From: Cohaesibacter haloalkalitolerans
GTDB taxonomy: Bacteria; Pseudomonadota; Alphaproteobacteria; Rhizobiales; Cohaesibacteraceae
Length of the DNA stretch: 64,000 nt
Reading direction: 5' to 3'
NCBI RefSeq assembly: GCF_003574655.1
Contig: NZ_QNUM01000004.1
Coordinates: 1-64,000, forward strand
The notes below the pieces were generated by a model, which saw only the letters and a program-made list of their open reading frames with translations, was not told the origin of the DNA and made no database searches. Positions 34,500-44,269 of the stretch are shown here, piece after piece (position 1 is the stretch's first letter; every line of letters begins with the position of its first letter). The position numbers and the translations under genes are program-made.

Positions 34500-34590
34500 C
34501 CAAATTCAGTTTGTGACACCAACCTTCGGAAAACCGTGAGATCTTCCGTTCAGCACATTTCAAGACTGTTCCTTGAAATATCTTCAGAGG

Positions 34591-34668
<78 letters not shown>

Positions 34669-34833
34669 TCACTGAAGTGTCATCTTTATAGAAGGCTTTC
34701 CGAATTATGGAAGCCCAAATTCGGGTTTTCCCCTCTTTTAAAATGCTCCAGCTTTTGAAAAGCTTGCACAGAAATAAAAAAGAGGGAAAAATTCGCGTCC
34801 GCATTTTTGGACAGAAACCGGATTTCTGCGGTT

Positions 34834-35316
34834 TCAGCCCTTGTCACGCAACAAACGGGCTTTGTCGCGCTGCCAATCCCGAGTTTTGGCATCCTGACGC
34901 TTGTCGTAGTTTTTCTTGCCGCGCGCGACCGCAACAGCCAGTTTGGCGATGCCCTTGTCATTGAAATAGAGCTTGAGCGGCACGATGGTCATGCCATCGC
35001 GCTGGACCGCTTGACTCATCTTGGCGATTTCGCGCTTGTGCAACAGCAACTTGCGCGGACGGCGCGGATCATGGTTGAACCGGTTGCCCTGATCATATTC
35101 CGGTATGTTGGCATTGATCAGGACAATTTCGCCGTTTTCGTCAGACGCATAGGATTCGGCAATAGTCGCCTTGCCGGTACGCAGGGACTTCACCTCCGTA
35201 CCGGTCAGAAGCAATCCTGCTTCGACAACTTCACCGAATTCATAATCGTGTCGCGCCTTCCGATTCTCCGCGACAACGCGGTTGTTCGGATCGCTTTTCT
35301 TTTTCTTCTGTGCCAT
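34834..35316 (-). CDS. smpB: SsrA-binding protein SmpB
   Basis: 160 residues with the SmpB OB-fold: [18 protein letters not shown] at the N-terminus, [17 protein letters not shown], the [16 protein letters not shown] block and the basic C-terminal tail ([19 protein letters not shown]). It brings tmRNA to stalled ribosomes. The ATG at 35316 gives the usual MAQKKKK start. It lies just downstream of dapA, a common order in Rhizobiales. The tmRNA gene itself is not in the window. Confidence 0.97.
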   Translation of the reverse strand: MAQKKKKSDPNNRVVAENRKARHDYEFGEVVEAGLLLTGTEVKSLRTGKATIAESYASDENGEIVLINANIPEYDQGNRFNHDPRRPRKLLLHKREIAKMSQAVQRDGMTIVPLKLYFNDKGIAKLAVAVARGKKNYDKRQDAKTRDWQRDKARLLRDKG

Positions 35317-35335
35317 GACACAAGAGATAAGCAAT

Positions 35336-36211
35336 TTAGATCAGACCTGCAACCTTCATTGCAGCGTCGATTTCAGCTTTTACCGGCTCAGTAGCAGCCA
35401 TCAGCGGCAAACGAACGCTATTTTCGATCTTGCCTAGGCGGGACAGCCCATATTTGGCCCCCGCCGGGTTTGGCTGAAGGAACATCGCCCGGTGCAGCGG
35501 CGACAAGAGGTCGTGCAGCTCCAGCGCCTTGTCCCACTCCCCGTTCATGCAGGCGGTCTGGAACTGGCTGCAGAGCTTTGGGGCAACGTTAGCGGTAACA
35601 GAAATGCAGCCGTGCCCGCCCTGGGCGTTGAAACCGAGCGCGGTTGCATCTTCGCCGGAAAGCTGGATGAAGTCCTTGCCCATGGCCAGACGCTGACGGG
35701 TAACACGCACCAGATCGCCGGTGGCATCCTTGAGGCCAACGATGTTCGGGCAATCCTCATAAAGGCGCGCCATGGTTTCGACGCTCATGTCGACCACCGA
35801 ACGCGGCGGAATATTGTAGATGACGAGCGGAATGGAAATCGCCGAAGCCACTGCCTTGAAATGCTCATAGAGGCCGTTCTGACATGGCTTGTTGTAGTAA
35901 GGTGTCACGACCAGCACACCGTCGGCCCCGGCCTTTTCGGCGAACTGGGCAAGATCGATGGCTTCCAGTGTAGAATTGGAACCGGCGCCCGCCAGAACCG
36001 GAACGCGTTTGTTGGCAACCTTGACGCAGGACTCAACGACCTTCTTGTGTTCGTCATGACTGAGTGTGGGGGATTCACCGGTCGTTCCAACCGGGACAAG
36101 CCCATGAGTGCCTTCGTTGATCTGCCAGTCCACAAAAGACTCAAAGGCCTTGTAGTCCACGCCGCCCTCATTGAAAGGAGTTATGAGTGCAGTGCAAGAT
36201 CCTTTGAACAT
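35336..36211 (-). CDS. dapA: 4-hydroxy-tetrahydrodipicolinate synthase
   Basis: 291 residues, the usual length. [16 protein letters not shown], the [11 protein letters not shown] block with the catalytic Tyr, and the Schiff-base lysine in GLKDATGD are all present. It condenses pyruvate and aspartate semialdehyde in lysine/diaminopimelate synthesis. The ATG at 36211 was chosen over 36265 because GAGGA lies 7 nt before it. Confidence 0.97.
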   Translation of the reverse strand: MFKGSCTALITPFNEGGVDYKAFESFVDWQINEGTHGLVPVGTTGESPTLSHDEHKKVVESCVKVANKRVPVLAGAGSNSTLEAIDLAQFAEKAGADGVLVVTPYYNKPCQNGLYEHFKAVASAISIPLVIYNIPPRSVVDMSVETMARLYEDCPNIVGLKDATGDLVRVTRQRLAMGKDFIQLSGEDATALGFNAQGGHGCISVTANVAPKLCSQFQTACMNGEWDKALELHDLLSPLHRAMFLQPNPAGAKYGLSRLGKIENSVRLPLMAATEPVKAEIDAAMKVAGLI

Positions 36212-36535
36212 GTCCGTTTCCTCATCTTTTCCATGCCTTGCGCATGGTATTTTCGTTATTTTCAAAAATTAATCCGGCATTTTGCTGGAATGCTATTGTT
36301 TTCCGACAATTTGCCGGAAATTGCGGCCCATAACACCACGTTTCATCAAAAGATGCAATGTTTCTGTCATTTCATCCCCATCGACCTGCAAAACAGGTCT
36401 GCAACCGAGATAAGCCCTCGCCGATCAGACCTTCCCGATGCCCATCACATTGCTGTGATAAGCTTATGAATTCGAAAAGAGAGCCGGTTCTAAGGAATTT
36501 CTTCACCATAATTTTGCAACAATAATGTCTTCTTC
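36212..36535. other. Divergent intergenic region dapA / lytic transglycosylase
   Basis: 324 bp holding the two divergent promoters. I see no clear operator, riboswitch or RNA gene. Confidence 0.5.
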
Positions 36536-38896
36536 ATGAAAAGCCGGTTTTTACTCACATTTTCAGACGATATGATTAGAGCACCCTTCAAATCCGCCAT
36601 CGCAAGCCTCTGCCTTCTGGCAACGACAAGTCTGGTCGTCGCCCAGACGCTTCCGCAAACCGTCCCCGTGCCGAGGGCTCGCCCCGCATCAGGACCAATG
36701 GCGGCACCAACAGTTTCAACGCCGACACCCGCCCCTGTTTCTCTTGTCCCGGAGCGACTGCCCGAGCCAGCCCAGACAGCCAATGAGACCGCAGGGGCCA
36801 ACGCCGGGACAGCCACCGAAGCGGGCACAGACACCGCCATGCTGCCGGCCGATCTCACCGTTCTACCCAAGAACCGGACAGACCCGATGGTGCCGGTTGC
36901 GACCGTGGGATCCGGCGCGACATTGCAACCGCCCAAAGCGGCTCCAACTGCGCAAAGTGCAGCAAGCGCCCTGCCTGCGGTTGAACGCCACGACAACGGC
37001 ATCAGCGCTGAACGTGGCTCCCTCAAAGAGGCGTTGACCGCCCTCGACAAGAACGACCAGAAAACTGCGCTCGCCATTCAAAAAGGCATGAAGCCCTCCC
37101 TTGACAGGACCTTGCTGACCTACATTCTGATCATCGGCGGTTATCATGATCTGCCTGCAAGCGAGATCAAGGCCTTCTACGAGCAGAAAACGGGGTGGCC
37201 GAGCCGCGACCTGACCAAACGCCGCATTGAAGAAGCCGTTGCCCGCGAAACCAGCTCCGGTGCCGAAATGGTGCGGGCATTCGGCAACAGCATCCCGGAA
37301 TCGACCACGGCAGCCATCGAGCTGGCCATTTCACAGGCGATGGTCGGCAACAAGGCACAGGCCGCCAGATTGATCAGTCCGATCTGGCGCGAACAGGCTC
37401 TGAATGACGATATAGAGAGCAAGATCCGCTCCAGTCTTGGCAGCGTCCTGACCAACGCCGACCACTATTACCGGGCAAGCTACCTGCTCTACAGGGAGCG
37501 GGCCAATGGGGCCTTGCGCCTCAAAGGCTATTTGACGGATGCGCAGATGAAGGTCGTCAATGCCCGGGTTGCCGTCATCCGCGGCGACCGCAATGCCGCC
37601 TCCCTGCTCAACGCGGTTCCCAGTTCGCTCCGCAACGATCCGGGCTATATCTTCTCCAAGATTCAGTATCTTCGCCGCGCCAACAAGGAAACCGAGGCAG
37701 CAGACCTGCTGCTCAAGGCACCGCTTGATGAAGACCGCCTCATCAACCATGATGTCTGGTGGGACGAAAGACGATTGCTCGCCCGCATGATGCTCAACAA
37801 TGGCGACGCCAAACGTGCCTACAGGATTGCGGCGCGCCATTCAGCTGAATCCGGGGTCGATTTCTCGGAAGCGGAATTCCACGCAGGCTTCTTTGCCCTG
37901 CGCTATCTCAACGACCACAAGACCGCCGCCGTGCATTTCGAAAACAGCTGGAAACGGGCAACCCGTCGGCAGGACAAGGCCCGTGGCCTCTATTGGCAGG
38001 GCCGCGCCTGGGAAGCGGCAGGAGATCGGGCAGGAGCGGCAAAATTCTATCAGGCCGCCGCCAATCCAACCGTCTATTACGGCCAGTTGGCCCTTGAAGA
38101 GCTGGGCGTCAAGCATCTCAATCTGCGCACGCCGCCCGCAGCCGGTCAAGCTCAGAAGAGCCGGTTTGAACGGCGCGAGCTGGTGCAGGCCATCAAGCGG
38201 CTGAAAGCCATCGGGCAGGAAGAAAGAGCCGGCCCGATCTTCCGCCATCTTGCCAACACGCTTGACGATCCATCGGAAATCGAGCTCGCGCACAAGCTCG
38301 CCCAGAGCTATGACCTGCACCAGAACGCGGTCCAGATCGGGCAGCTCGCGCTCAACCGCGGCTTGCCGGTGGACAAGCTCGCCTTCCCGCTGCATGCCCT
38401 GCCAAGAGGTGTCAACACCAACGGCCTCGACATTGCGCTGATCTATGCCTTGACCAAGCAGGAGAGCGTGTTCAACGTCAAGGCCCGCAGCCACGCCAAT
38501 GCGCTTGGCCTAATGCAGATGCTGCCCGCCACCGCAAAGAGTACGGCCCGCAAGCTCGGCGTCTCCTATTCCCAGTCGCGCATCACCAGCGATCCCAAAT
38601 ACGCGGTCCTTTTGGGCAGTGCCTTCCTCAAGGAAAACCTCGAGCGCTTTGGTGGTTCCTACATTCTCACCTTTGCGGCCTACAACGCCGGACCGGGACG
38701 ACCACCGGAATGGATCGAACGCTTCGGCGACCCGCGCACCAACGACGTCAGCGCCATCGACTGGGTTGAGCGGATCCCCTTCTCGGAAACCCGCAACTAT
38801 GTCATGAAGCTGATCGAGAACTTGCAGGTCTATGAATCGCGCATCCACAATGAGACGCTCGATATCAGCAAGGACCTCAAGCGCGGTCAGCCATAA
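36536..38896 (+). CDS. Soluble lytic murein transglycosylase (Slt family)
   Basis: 786 residues with an N-terminal signal-like segment (about 20-37) and a Pro/Ala/Thr-rich linker to about residue 145. A long helical-repeat superhelix follows (about 160-600), with the SLT catalytic domain at about 625-780. The catalytic Glu is in LTKQESVFN (about 643), followed by ANALGLMQMLPATA and FAAYNAGPGRP. It cleaves peptidoglycan in the periplasm to give anhydromuropeptides. The start is uncertain: ATG at 36536 or 36572, neither with a good ribosome site. Confidence 0.93.
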   Translation: MKSRFLLTFSDDMIRAPFKSAIASLCLLATTSLVVAQTLPQTVPVPRARPASGPMAAPTVSTPTPAPVSLVPERLPEPAQTANETAGANAGTATEAGTDTAMLPADLTVLPKNRTDPMVPVATVGSGATLQPPKAAPTAQSAASALPAVERHDNGISAERGSLKEALTALDKNDQKTALAIQKGMKPSLDRTLLTYILIIGGYHDLPASEIKAFYEQKTGWPSRDLTKRRIEEAVARETSSGAEMVRAFGNSIPESTTAAIELAISQAMVGNKAQAARLISPIWREQALNDDIESKIRSSLGSVLTNADHYYRASYLLYRERANGALRLKGYLTDAQMKVVNARVAVIRGDRNAASLLNAVPSSLRNDPGYIFSKIQYLRRANKETEAADLLLKAPLDEDRLINHDVWWDERRLLARMMLNNGDAKRAYRIAARHSAESGVDFSEAEFHAGFFALRYLNDHKTAAVHFENSWKRATRRQDKARGLYWQGRAWEAAGDRAGAAKFYQAAANPTVYYGQLALEELGVKHLNLRTPPAAGQAQKSRFERRELVQAIKRLKAIGQEERAGPIFRHLANTLDDPSEIELAHKLAQSYDLHQNAVQIGQLALNRGLPVDKLAFPLHALPRGVNTNGLDIALIYALTKQESVFNVKARSHANALGLMQMLPATAKSTARKLGVSYSQSRITSDPKYAVLLGSAFLKENLERFGGSYILTFAAYNAGPGRPPEWIERFGDPRTNDVSAIDWVERIPFSETRNYVMKLIENLQVYESRIHNETLDISKDLKRGQP

Positions 38897-39013
38897 GCAG
38901 GGGGGCTTAGAACACCCCTTGGCGAAGCGGCCAAGAGACTGTAAGTATTAACATTAGGCTCGCCAAGACACGGCTGGCCCAAGGCTTGCAGTGTCCTGTC
39001 CGGGAATTTTGCC

Positions 39014-40027
39014 ATGCAACAGATCGTCAGACGCTTCGAAGTGACCACCAGTGATGGCCTGACCCTGCGCGGGGAAGCCTTTGGCGACCACACTGAGAGA
39101 GGATTGCCTGTTGTCTGCCTGCCGGGGCTGGCGCGCACCAGCCGCGATTTCCATCAGCTCGCCGAGCGCCTGTCGACCGATCCGGAGCATCCGCGCCTTG
39201 TGCTGACACTCAACAGTCGCGGCCGCGGCCCTTCGGATTATGTCAAGGATCCCCGCAACTACGACGTGATGACCGAGGCCCGCGATGTGATTGATACGCT
39301 TGCCGCAGCCGGTCTGCCGGAAGCGGCTTTTATCGGCACCTCGCGCGGCGGCCTGCTGATGCTGGCCATCGCCGCCATGCGCCCCACGCTCATCGCGGCA
39401 GCCATCTTCAACGACATCGGCCCGGTAATCGATGCCATGGGCATCGCACGCATCAAGACCTACCTCACCCGCTCCGAACCGGTTCGCACCTGGGATGATG
39501 CCGTCGAATTCGTCAAGACAGCAAACGCCCACCATTTCACCACCCTGTCGGAACGGGATTGGGAGAGGGTGGCCCAGATGACATTCCGAGACGAGAATGG
39601 CCTGCCCGTCGGTGACTTCGATCCCTATATCATCAAGGCCCTTGAAGGCGTTGACGTCAGCGAGACCACGATCAATCTCTGGCCCCAGTTTCTCGCCCTC
39701 TCCCATTGCCCGACACTTGTCCTGCGCGGCGACCTCTCGGACATTCTCCCCCTGTCCGTTGCAAGAGAAATGACCAGACGCCATCCCGATTGCGAGCTGG
39801 TGGAGATAAAGGGCCATGGCCACGCACCGCTGATGATTTTTGACGAGGTCAACGACCCCATTGCCGCTTTTCTCGCGAGAGTCGATGCAAAGCGGACCGC
39901 CGACGCGCCGAAAGCCTCCCCGGAGTGGCTGCCAAAAGGCGAGATCGTCTATCTTGATGATGTCGCCCGACAGGTCGAACGTAACAAGGCGCAGCTCGAG
40001 GCAACCCTTTCTGGCCAGCCGATCTGA
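39014..40027 (+). CDS. Alpha/beta hydrolase
   Basis: 337 residues. An alpha/beta-hydrolase fold with oxyanion region CLPGLARTSRDF, nucleophile elbow GTSRGG (about 110-115), an acid near LRGDLSDIL and the catalytic His in KGHGHAP. No signal peptide, so cytoplasmic. The C-terminal 45 residues extend beyond the fold. The substrate is unknown. It stands alone between slt and the thiamine riboswitch. Confidence 0.9.
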   Translation: MQQIVRRFEVTTSDGLTLRGEAFGDHTERGLPVVCLPGLARTSRDFHQLAERLSTDPEHPRLVLTLNSRGRGPSDYVKDPRNYDVMTEARDVIDTLAAAGLPEAAFIGTSRGGLLMLAIAAMRPTLIAAAIFNDIGPVIDAMGIARIKTYLTRSEPVRTWDDAVEFVKTANAHHFTTLSERDWERVAQMTFRDENGLPVGDFDPYIIKALEGVDVSETTINLWPQFLALSHCPTLVLRGDLSDILPLSVAREMTRRHPDCELVEIKGHGHAPLMIFDEVNDPIAAFLARVDAKRTADAPKASPEWLPKGEIVYLDDVARQVERNKAQLEATLSGQPI

Positions 40028-40134
40028 GTATGCGACCACGCCCGGGTCTCGGCACCACCCGATGCCAGGGACTGTTCAACGGATATCGACCAATTGTGAT
40101 TGAATTCCAGGATTGTTGCCACTAGTATGACGCC

Positions 40135-40222
40135 CGTCCCGGGGTGCCTGTTACCAGGCTGAGATGCACGAGGTGCGAACCCGTCGAACCTGATCCGGAT
40201 CACACCGGCGGAGGAAGCGACG
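40135..40222 (+). ncRNA. TPP riboswitch (thi box)
   Basis: The conserved elements occur in order: GGGGTGCC (40141-40148), CTGAGA (40159-40164), ACCTGATCCGGAT (40188-40200) and a GGCGGAGGAAG-like 3' element. CGTC at 40135 pairs with GACG at 40219-40222 to close P1. It lies 150 bp upstream of thiB and should lower expression of the thiamine importer when thiamine pyrophosphate is plentiful. Confidence 0.95.
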
Positions 40223-40375
40223 AAGCTTGGGTCAAAACCAGCCTTCTTCCACTCTACCCAATCCGGTCAATAGCGAGAGCATGCCCGTCTGCCGTGGCTC
40301 GGCAGCGCCACGCTCTAACCATACCAGCATGGCGCCTGCATTTGCCAGCAGAGCGCGATCCTTTGGAGGAATGAT

Positions 40376-41401
40376 ATGAAAGCATTGACCCTTGCTCTTC
40401 TGGCCACAACCGGCATGGCCATCGTCGCCAGCCTCGCCTCAACACCGTCCGCTTTTGCTGCAGACAAACCTACCCTGACCGTCTATGCCTATGACTCCTT
40501 CAACACCGAATGGGGCCCCGGTCCGGCCATCAAGGAAGGCTTCGAGAAAACCTGCGACTGCGTGGTTGAATATGTCGCGCCGGGCGACGCCACCGAAACC
40601 TTCAACCGCCTGCGCCTTGAGGGCTCGTCGTCAAAGGCCGACGTGCTGCTCGGCCTTGACTCCAACCTTGTCGCCGATGCCGACAAGAGCGGCCTGTTCG
40701 AGCCCAACAGCATCGCAGTTGACGGTCTCAAATTGCCCGTTGTCTGGAACAGCAGCACCTATGTTCCCTTCGACTGGGGCTATTTTGCCTTTGTCTATGA
40801 CAGCGACAAGGTAAAGACCGTTCCAACCAGTTTTGAAGAACTTGTCAATGCCCCTGACGACCTCAAGATCGTCATTGAAGACCCTCGCTCCTCAACCCCG
40901 GGTCTGGGCCTGCTTCTCTGGGTCAAGAACCTCTATGGCGAACGGGCTGACGAAATCTGGCAGAAACTAAGCCCGCGCATCGTGACTGTCACCAAGGGCT
41001 GGTCCGAGGCCTATGGCATGTTCCTTGAGGGGCAGGCCGACATGGTGCTGAGCTACACCACCTCCCCGGCCTACCACATCGAAGCCGAAAACAAGACCAA
41101 CTACAAGGCCGCCCTGTTCAGCGAAGGCCACTACATGCAGGTGGAACTGGCCGCTGTCACCAAGTCCAGCCAGAACAAGGCACTGGCCAACCAGTTCCTG
41201 AGCTATCTCATCGGCCCGGAGGCGCAGAAGATTATCCCGACAACCAACTGGATGTATCCGGTGGCCCTGCCCGATGCCGACTGGCCCGCCTCCTTCAAGG
41301 ATCTCGCGCGACCGGGCAAGGCACTGCTGTTCGACACCGGCAAAGTGTCCAATATCCGCAAGGTCGCCCTTGACGAGTGGCTCGGCGCCCTCAGCAAATA
41401 G
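40376..41401 (+). CDS. thiB: Thiamine ABC transporter substrate-binding protein
   Basis: 341 residues with a Sec signal (about 1-29, ending AFAA). It has ThiB hallmarks: LTVYAYDSFNTEWGPGPAIK at the mature N-terminus, ADVLLGLDSNL, VPFDWGYFAFVYD and TNWMYPVALP near the end. It captures thiamine in the periplasm for ThiP/ThiQ. AGGA lies 8 nt before the start. The gene is preceded by a TPP riboswitch, and its stop codon overlaps an upstream possible start of thiP. Confidence 0.95.
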   Translation: MKALTLALLATTGMAIVASLASTPSAFAADKPTLTVYAYDSFNTEWGPGPAIKEGFEKTCDCVVEYVAPGDATETFNRLRLEGSSSKADVLLGLDSNLVADADKSGLFEPNSIAVDGLKLPVVWNSSTYVPFDWGYFAFVYDSDKVKTVPTSFEELVNAPDDLKIVIEDPRSSTPGLGLLLWVKNLYGERADEIWQKLSPRIVTVTKGWSEAYGMFLEGQADMVLSYTTSPAYHIEAENKTNYKAALFSEGHYMQVELAAVTKSSQNKALANQFLSYLIGPEAQKIIPTTNWMYPVALPDADWPASFKDLARPGKALLFDTGKVSNIRKVALDEWLGALSK

Positions 41402-41463
41402 TGACAGACAGCCTGCCCGTTCCGGGCGGGCAGAACCTATCGACAGGGACGAGGGATCATCCG

Positions 41464-43086
41464 GTGCTCAAACTGGCCAGACGACAGCTATTCGCCTTTG
41501 GCATTCCGGCCGCATTCGCCTTTCTGGCACCGCTCATCCTCGTCCTTGCCAGTCTGGCCGCACTCTGGTCGATGGCCGTCCCCGACACAGGGGGCGATGC
41601 TGCGGGCGGCGGCTTTCCGTTCGCTGTTCTTGATGACATCTATGTCCGCCGCGCCATCAGCTTCACGCTCATGCAGGCTGCCCTGTCGGCGATCCTATCG
41701 ACGCTTCTGGCCCTGCCCCTTGCCCGGGCATTGGCCAGCCGGGACTTCTTCGGCAAGACCGCAATCCTGTCGCTGTTTGGCGCACCCTTCATCCTGCCGG
41801 TCATCGTCGCCATCCTTGGCCTGTTGGCGGTCTGGGGCAAGACCGGGCCAGTGCACGGGCTCGTCACCGGCCTCGGCTACGGCGACTTTTCCATCTATGG
41901 TCTTTCCGGCATTCTGCTGGCCCATGTGTTCTTCAATCTGCCGCTGGCTTGCCGCATCCTGTTGCAGGGCTGGCTGGCCATTCCCCCCGAACAATGGCGC
42001 CTTGCTACCCAGCTCGGCATGGGATCCGGGGCCATCGCCCGCCACATCGAATGGCCCATGCTGAAGGAAAGACTACCCGGCGTCTTTGCCATTGTCTTCC
42101 TTCTCTGCGCCACCAGCTTCACGGTCGTGCTCGCCCTTGGCGGAGGCCCCAAGGCAACGACCATCGAACTGGCGATTTATCAGGCCATCCGCTATGACTT
42201 CGACCTGCAACGGGCGGCCCTTCTGGCCTTCCTGCAAATCCTGCTCTGTGCCGGACTGGCCCTTGTTTCCCGGCTGATCGCTCGCGACCATGACACCGGC
42301 GACAGCCTCGGCGGCGCTGTGCCGCGCGGTGACCGGTCCTCCCGTCTGGCGCGCTCCTTCGACGGTGCGGTCATCACCCTCGCCCTCATCTTTCTGGCGC
42401 TGCCACTGCTCGCGGCCTTCATCCGCGGTATGCAAGGGCTCCTTGCCTATGATCTGGAAATCTCGGCCCTGCTGCCCGCGACGGCACGCTCGATCGCGGT
42501 CGCGCTCGGCTCCTGTGCTGTCATGGGGCTGATCAGCCTGCCGTTGGCCCAATTGTCCATCCACCTCAAGGGCAAGACCAAACGACTGGTGGAACTACCG
42601 GGCTTTGCCATCATGGTAGCCCCGCCGATTGCATTGGGTGCAGGCCTGTTCATCCTGCTCAATCAGCACATCCCCATCGACAGACTGGCCCTGCCTCTCA
42701 CTGCCCTGCTCAACGGGCTGCAGGCGGTTCCCTTCGCGCTCATCCTGATCGGCCCGGCCATGGGGCAGATCAAGCGCGACCATGGCCGCCAAATTCAACA
42801 GTTGGGCATGTCCCGCAGCACCGCTATTCGCCTTGTCCACTGGCCGCTGATGCGCAAGCCGATTGGCCTCAGCCTCGGCATAACAGCTGCCCTCTCCATC
42901 GGCGATCTGGGCGTAATTGCGCTGTTCGGCTCGCCAACTGCTCCGACGCTTCCGCTCTATCTCTATCAGCAAATGGGAGCCTACCGCATGGATCAGGCCT
43001 ATGGCTCAGGCCTCCTGTTGACGGCGGTTGCCTTCGCTTTCTTCCTGCTCTTCGACAAAGGACTGGCTGGCCGTGATCAGACTTGA
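41464..43086 (+). CDS. thiP: Thiamine ABC transporter permease
   Basis: 540 residues with about 12 membrane segments in two halves, each with the EAA-type loop that docks on the ATPase (QLGMGSGAIARHIEWP and QLGMSRSTAIRLVHWP). The block LLAHVFFNLPLACRILLQ and LALGGGPKATTIELAIYQAI is close to E. coli ThiP. The GTG at 41464 was chosen because GAGGG lies 10 nt before it and the protein then starts like ThiP. The longer frame from 41377 would overlap thiB. Confidence 0.94.
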   Translation: MLKLARRQLFAFGIPAAFAFLAPLILVLASLAALWSMAVPDTGGDAAGGGFPFAVLDDIYVRRAISFTLMQAALSAILSTLLALPLARALASRDFFGKTAILSLFGAPFILPVIVAILGLLAVWGKTGPVHGLVTGLGYGDFSIYGLSGILLAHVFFNLPLACRILLQGWLAIPPEQWRLATQLGMGSGAIARHIEWPMLKERLPGVFAIVFLLCATSFTVVLALGGGPKATTIELAIYQAIRYDFDLQRAALLAFLQILLCAGLALVSRLIARDHDTGDSLGGAVPRGDRSSRLARSFDGAVITLALIFLALPLLAAFIRGMQGLLAYDLEISALLPATARSIAVALGSCAVMGLISLPLAQLSIHLKGKTKRLVELPGFAIMVAPPIALGAGLFILLNQHIPIDRLALPLTALLNGLQAVPFALILIGPAMGQIKRDHGRQIQQLGMSRSTAIRLVHWPLMRKPIGLSLGITAALSIGDLGVIALFGSPTAPTLPLYLYQQMGAYRMDQAYGSGLLLTAVAFAFFLLFDKGLAGRDQT

Positions 43087-43765
43087 CCATCTCTTCATCG
43101 CACTCGATGACTGGCAAATGACCATCAGCCTGGAGGTTGCGGCGGGCAGCTTCTGCGCCCTCATCGGCCCGTCCGGCGCGGGCAAGAGCACCATCCTCAA
43201 TGCCATTGCCGGTTTTCTGCCCCATGGCGGTGGCCAGCTGTTCATCGATGGCCGGGACATGGCCCCCCTCGCCCCGGCAGACCGCCCGGTGTCGATGCTG
43301 TTTCAGGAGCATAACCTGTTCAACCACATGACGGTGGAACAGAATGTCGGGCTGGGCGTCGACCCATCCCTGAAGCTTGGCAAGACGGAATGGCTACGGG
43401 TGGAAGAGGCTCTGGCGCAGGTGGGCCTCGACGGCATGGGCAAGCGTCTGCCACGGGCACTTTCGGGCGGCCAGCGCCAGCGGGCGAGCCTTGCCCGCGC
43501 CATCCTGCGCAAGCGGCCCGTATTGCTGCTGGACGAACCGTTCGCAGCCCTCGGCCCCGCCCTGCGCAAGGGCATGTTGCAGCTGGTGCGAGATCTGGCC
43601 GCTCAGAACGGCCAGACCATCATCATGGTCACCCATCACCCCGATGACGCAAGACTTGCCGCTGACCAGGTCGCGCTGGTACAGGACGGGACCATCGCAC
43701 AGGTTGGTAAGGCGGACGCCTTTTTTGCCAACCCGTCCGATGCCTTGAAGGCCTATCTGGGCTAG
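43073..43765 (+). CDS. thiQ: Thiamine ABC transporter ATP-binding protein
   Basis: 230 residues. Walker A GPSGAGKST, Q-loop FQEHNLFNHMTVEQN, signature LSGGQRQR and Walker B VLLLDEPFAALG are all intact. Length and the RPVSMLFQE block fit ThiQ. It powers thiamine uptake through ThiP. The GTG at 43073 overlaps the thiP end by 14 bp with AAAGGA upstream, so translation is coupled. Last gene of thiBPQ. Confidence 0.94.
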   Translation: MIRLDHLFIALDDWQMTISLEVAAGSFCALIGPSGAGKSTILNAIAGFLPHGGGQLFIDGRDMAPLAPADRPVSMLFQEHNLFNHMTVEQNVGLGVDPSLKLGKTEWLRVEEALAQVGLDGMGKRLPRALSGGQRQRASLARAILRKRPVLLLDEPFAALGPALRKGMLQLVRDLAAQNGQTIIMVTHHPDDARLAADQVALVQDGTIAQVGKADAFFANPSDALKAYLG

Positions 43766-43780
43766 AAAGCGCAACGGCCC

Positions 43781-44104
43781 TCAGGCAACGATTGTCAGAT
43801 CGTCAATCACCTCGAAGCATTCGAGCACCGGGGGACCGGCATAGTCAACGGTCTGCTCGCTCTTGGGCCTGCCATGCGAGGAGCGGAACTGCGGCGACTT
43901 TGTCCAGTCCACGAAGACCTCCTTGTCGCGCCACAGGGCATGCGAGGCAAACAGCACATAGCCGTCCTTCTCCTCGCCCTTCAGCAGATCAAAGCGGACA
44001 AAACCGTCCCGCTCCAACAGCTTGCTTTCACGCGACCGCCAGATCTCCTCAAAGGCAGCCTCAGAGCCTACTTTGACGCGGAACCTGTTCATTACCAGAT
44101 ACAT
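43781..44104 (-). CDS. IsdG/HmuQ-like antibiotic-biosynthesis-monooxygenase-fold protein
   Basis: 107 residues, the usual length of one ABM/IsdG ferredoxin-like domain. Asn6 (MYLVMNRFRV), a Trp in FVDWTKSPQF and a His in RSSHGR match the Asn/Trp/His set of IsdG-type haem-degrading monooxygenases. It could break down haem to release iron, as HmuQ/HmuD do in rhizobia. The role is inferred because no haem-uptake genes are nearby. It is convergent with thiQ. Confidence 0.8.
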   Translation of the reverse strand: MYLVMNRFRVKVGSEAAFEEIWRSRESKLLERDGFVRFDLLKGEEKDGYVLFASHALWRDKEVFVDWTKSPQFRSSHGRPKSEQTVDYAGPPVLECFEVIDDLTIVA

Positions 44105-44213
44105 TCAGAACTCCCGTTGCTTTCAATCATACGGGAAAAACCATAGGCGCAAGCAAGGGGTAGCAGCAAGTTACAGTGCGTTCATTTAACATTACGGTTC
44201 CGCAATAGGGTAC

Positions 44214-44245
44214 GAAAAAACCCGCCAGAAGGCTCCTGGCGGGTT
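44214..44245 (-). terminator. Intrinsic terminator of the dpp operon
   Basis: A 10-bp stem (AACCCGCCAG with CTGGCGGGTT, 7-nt loop) followed on the minus strand by a run of T, 24 bp after the dppF stop. Confidence 0.92.
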
Positions 44246-44269
44246 AAAATTCCAAATATGAAAGCAGGA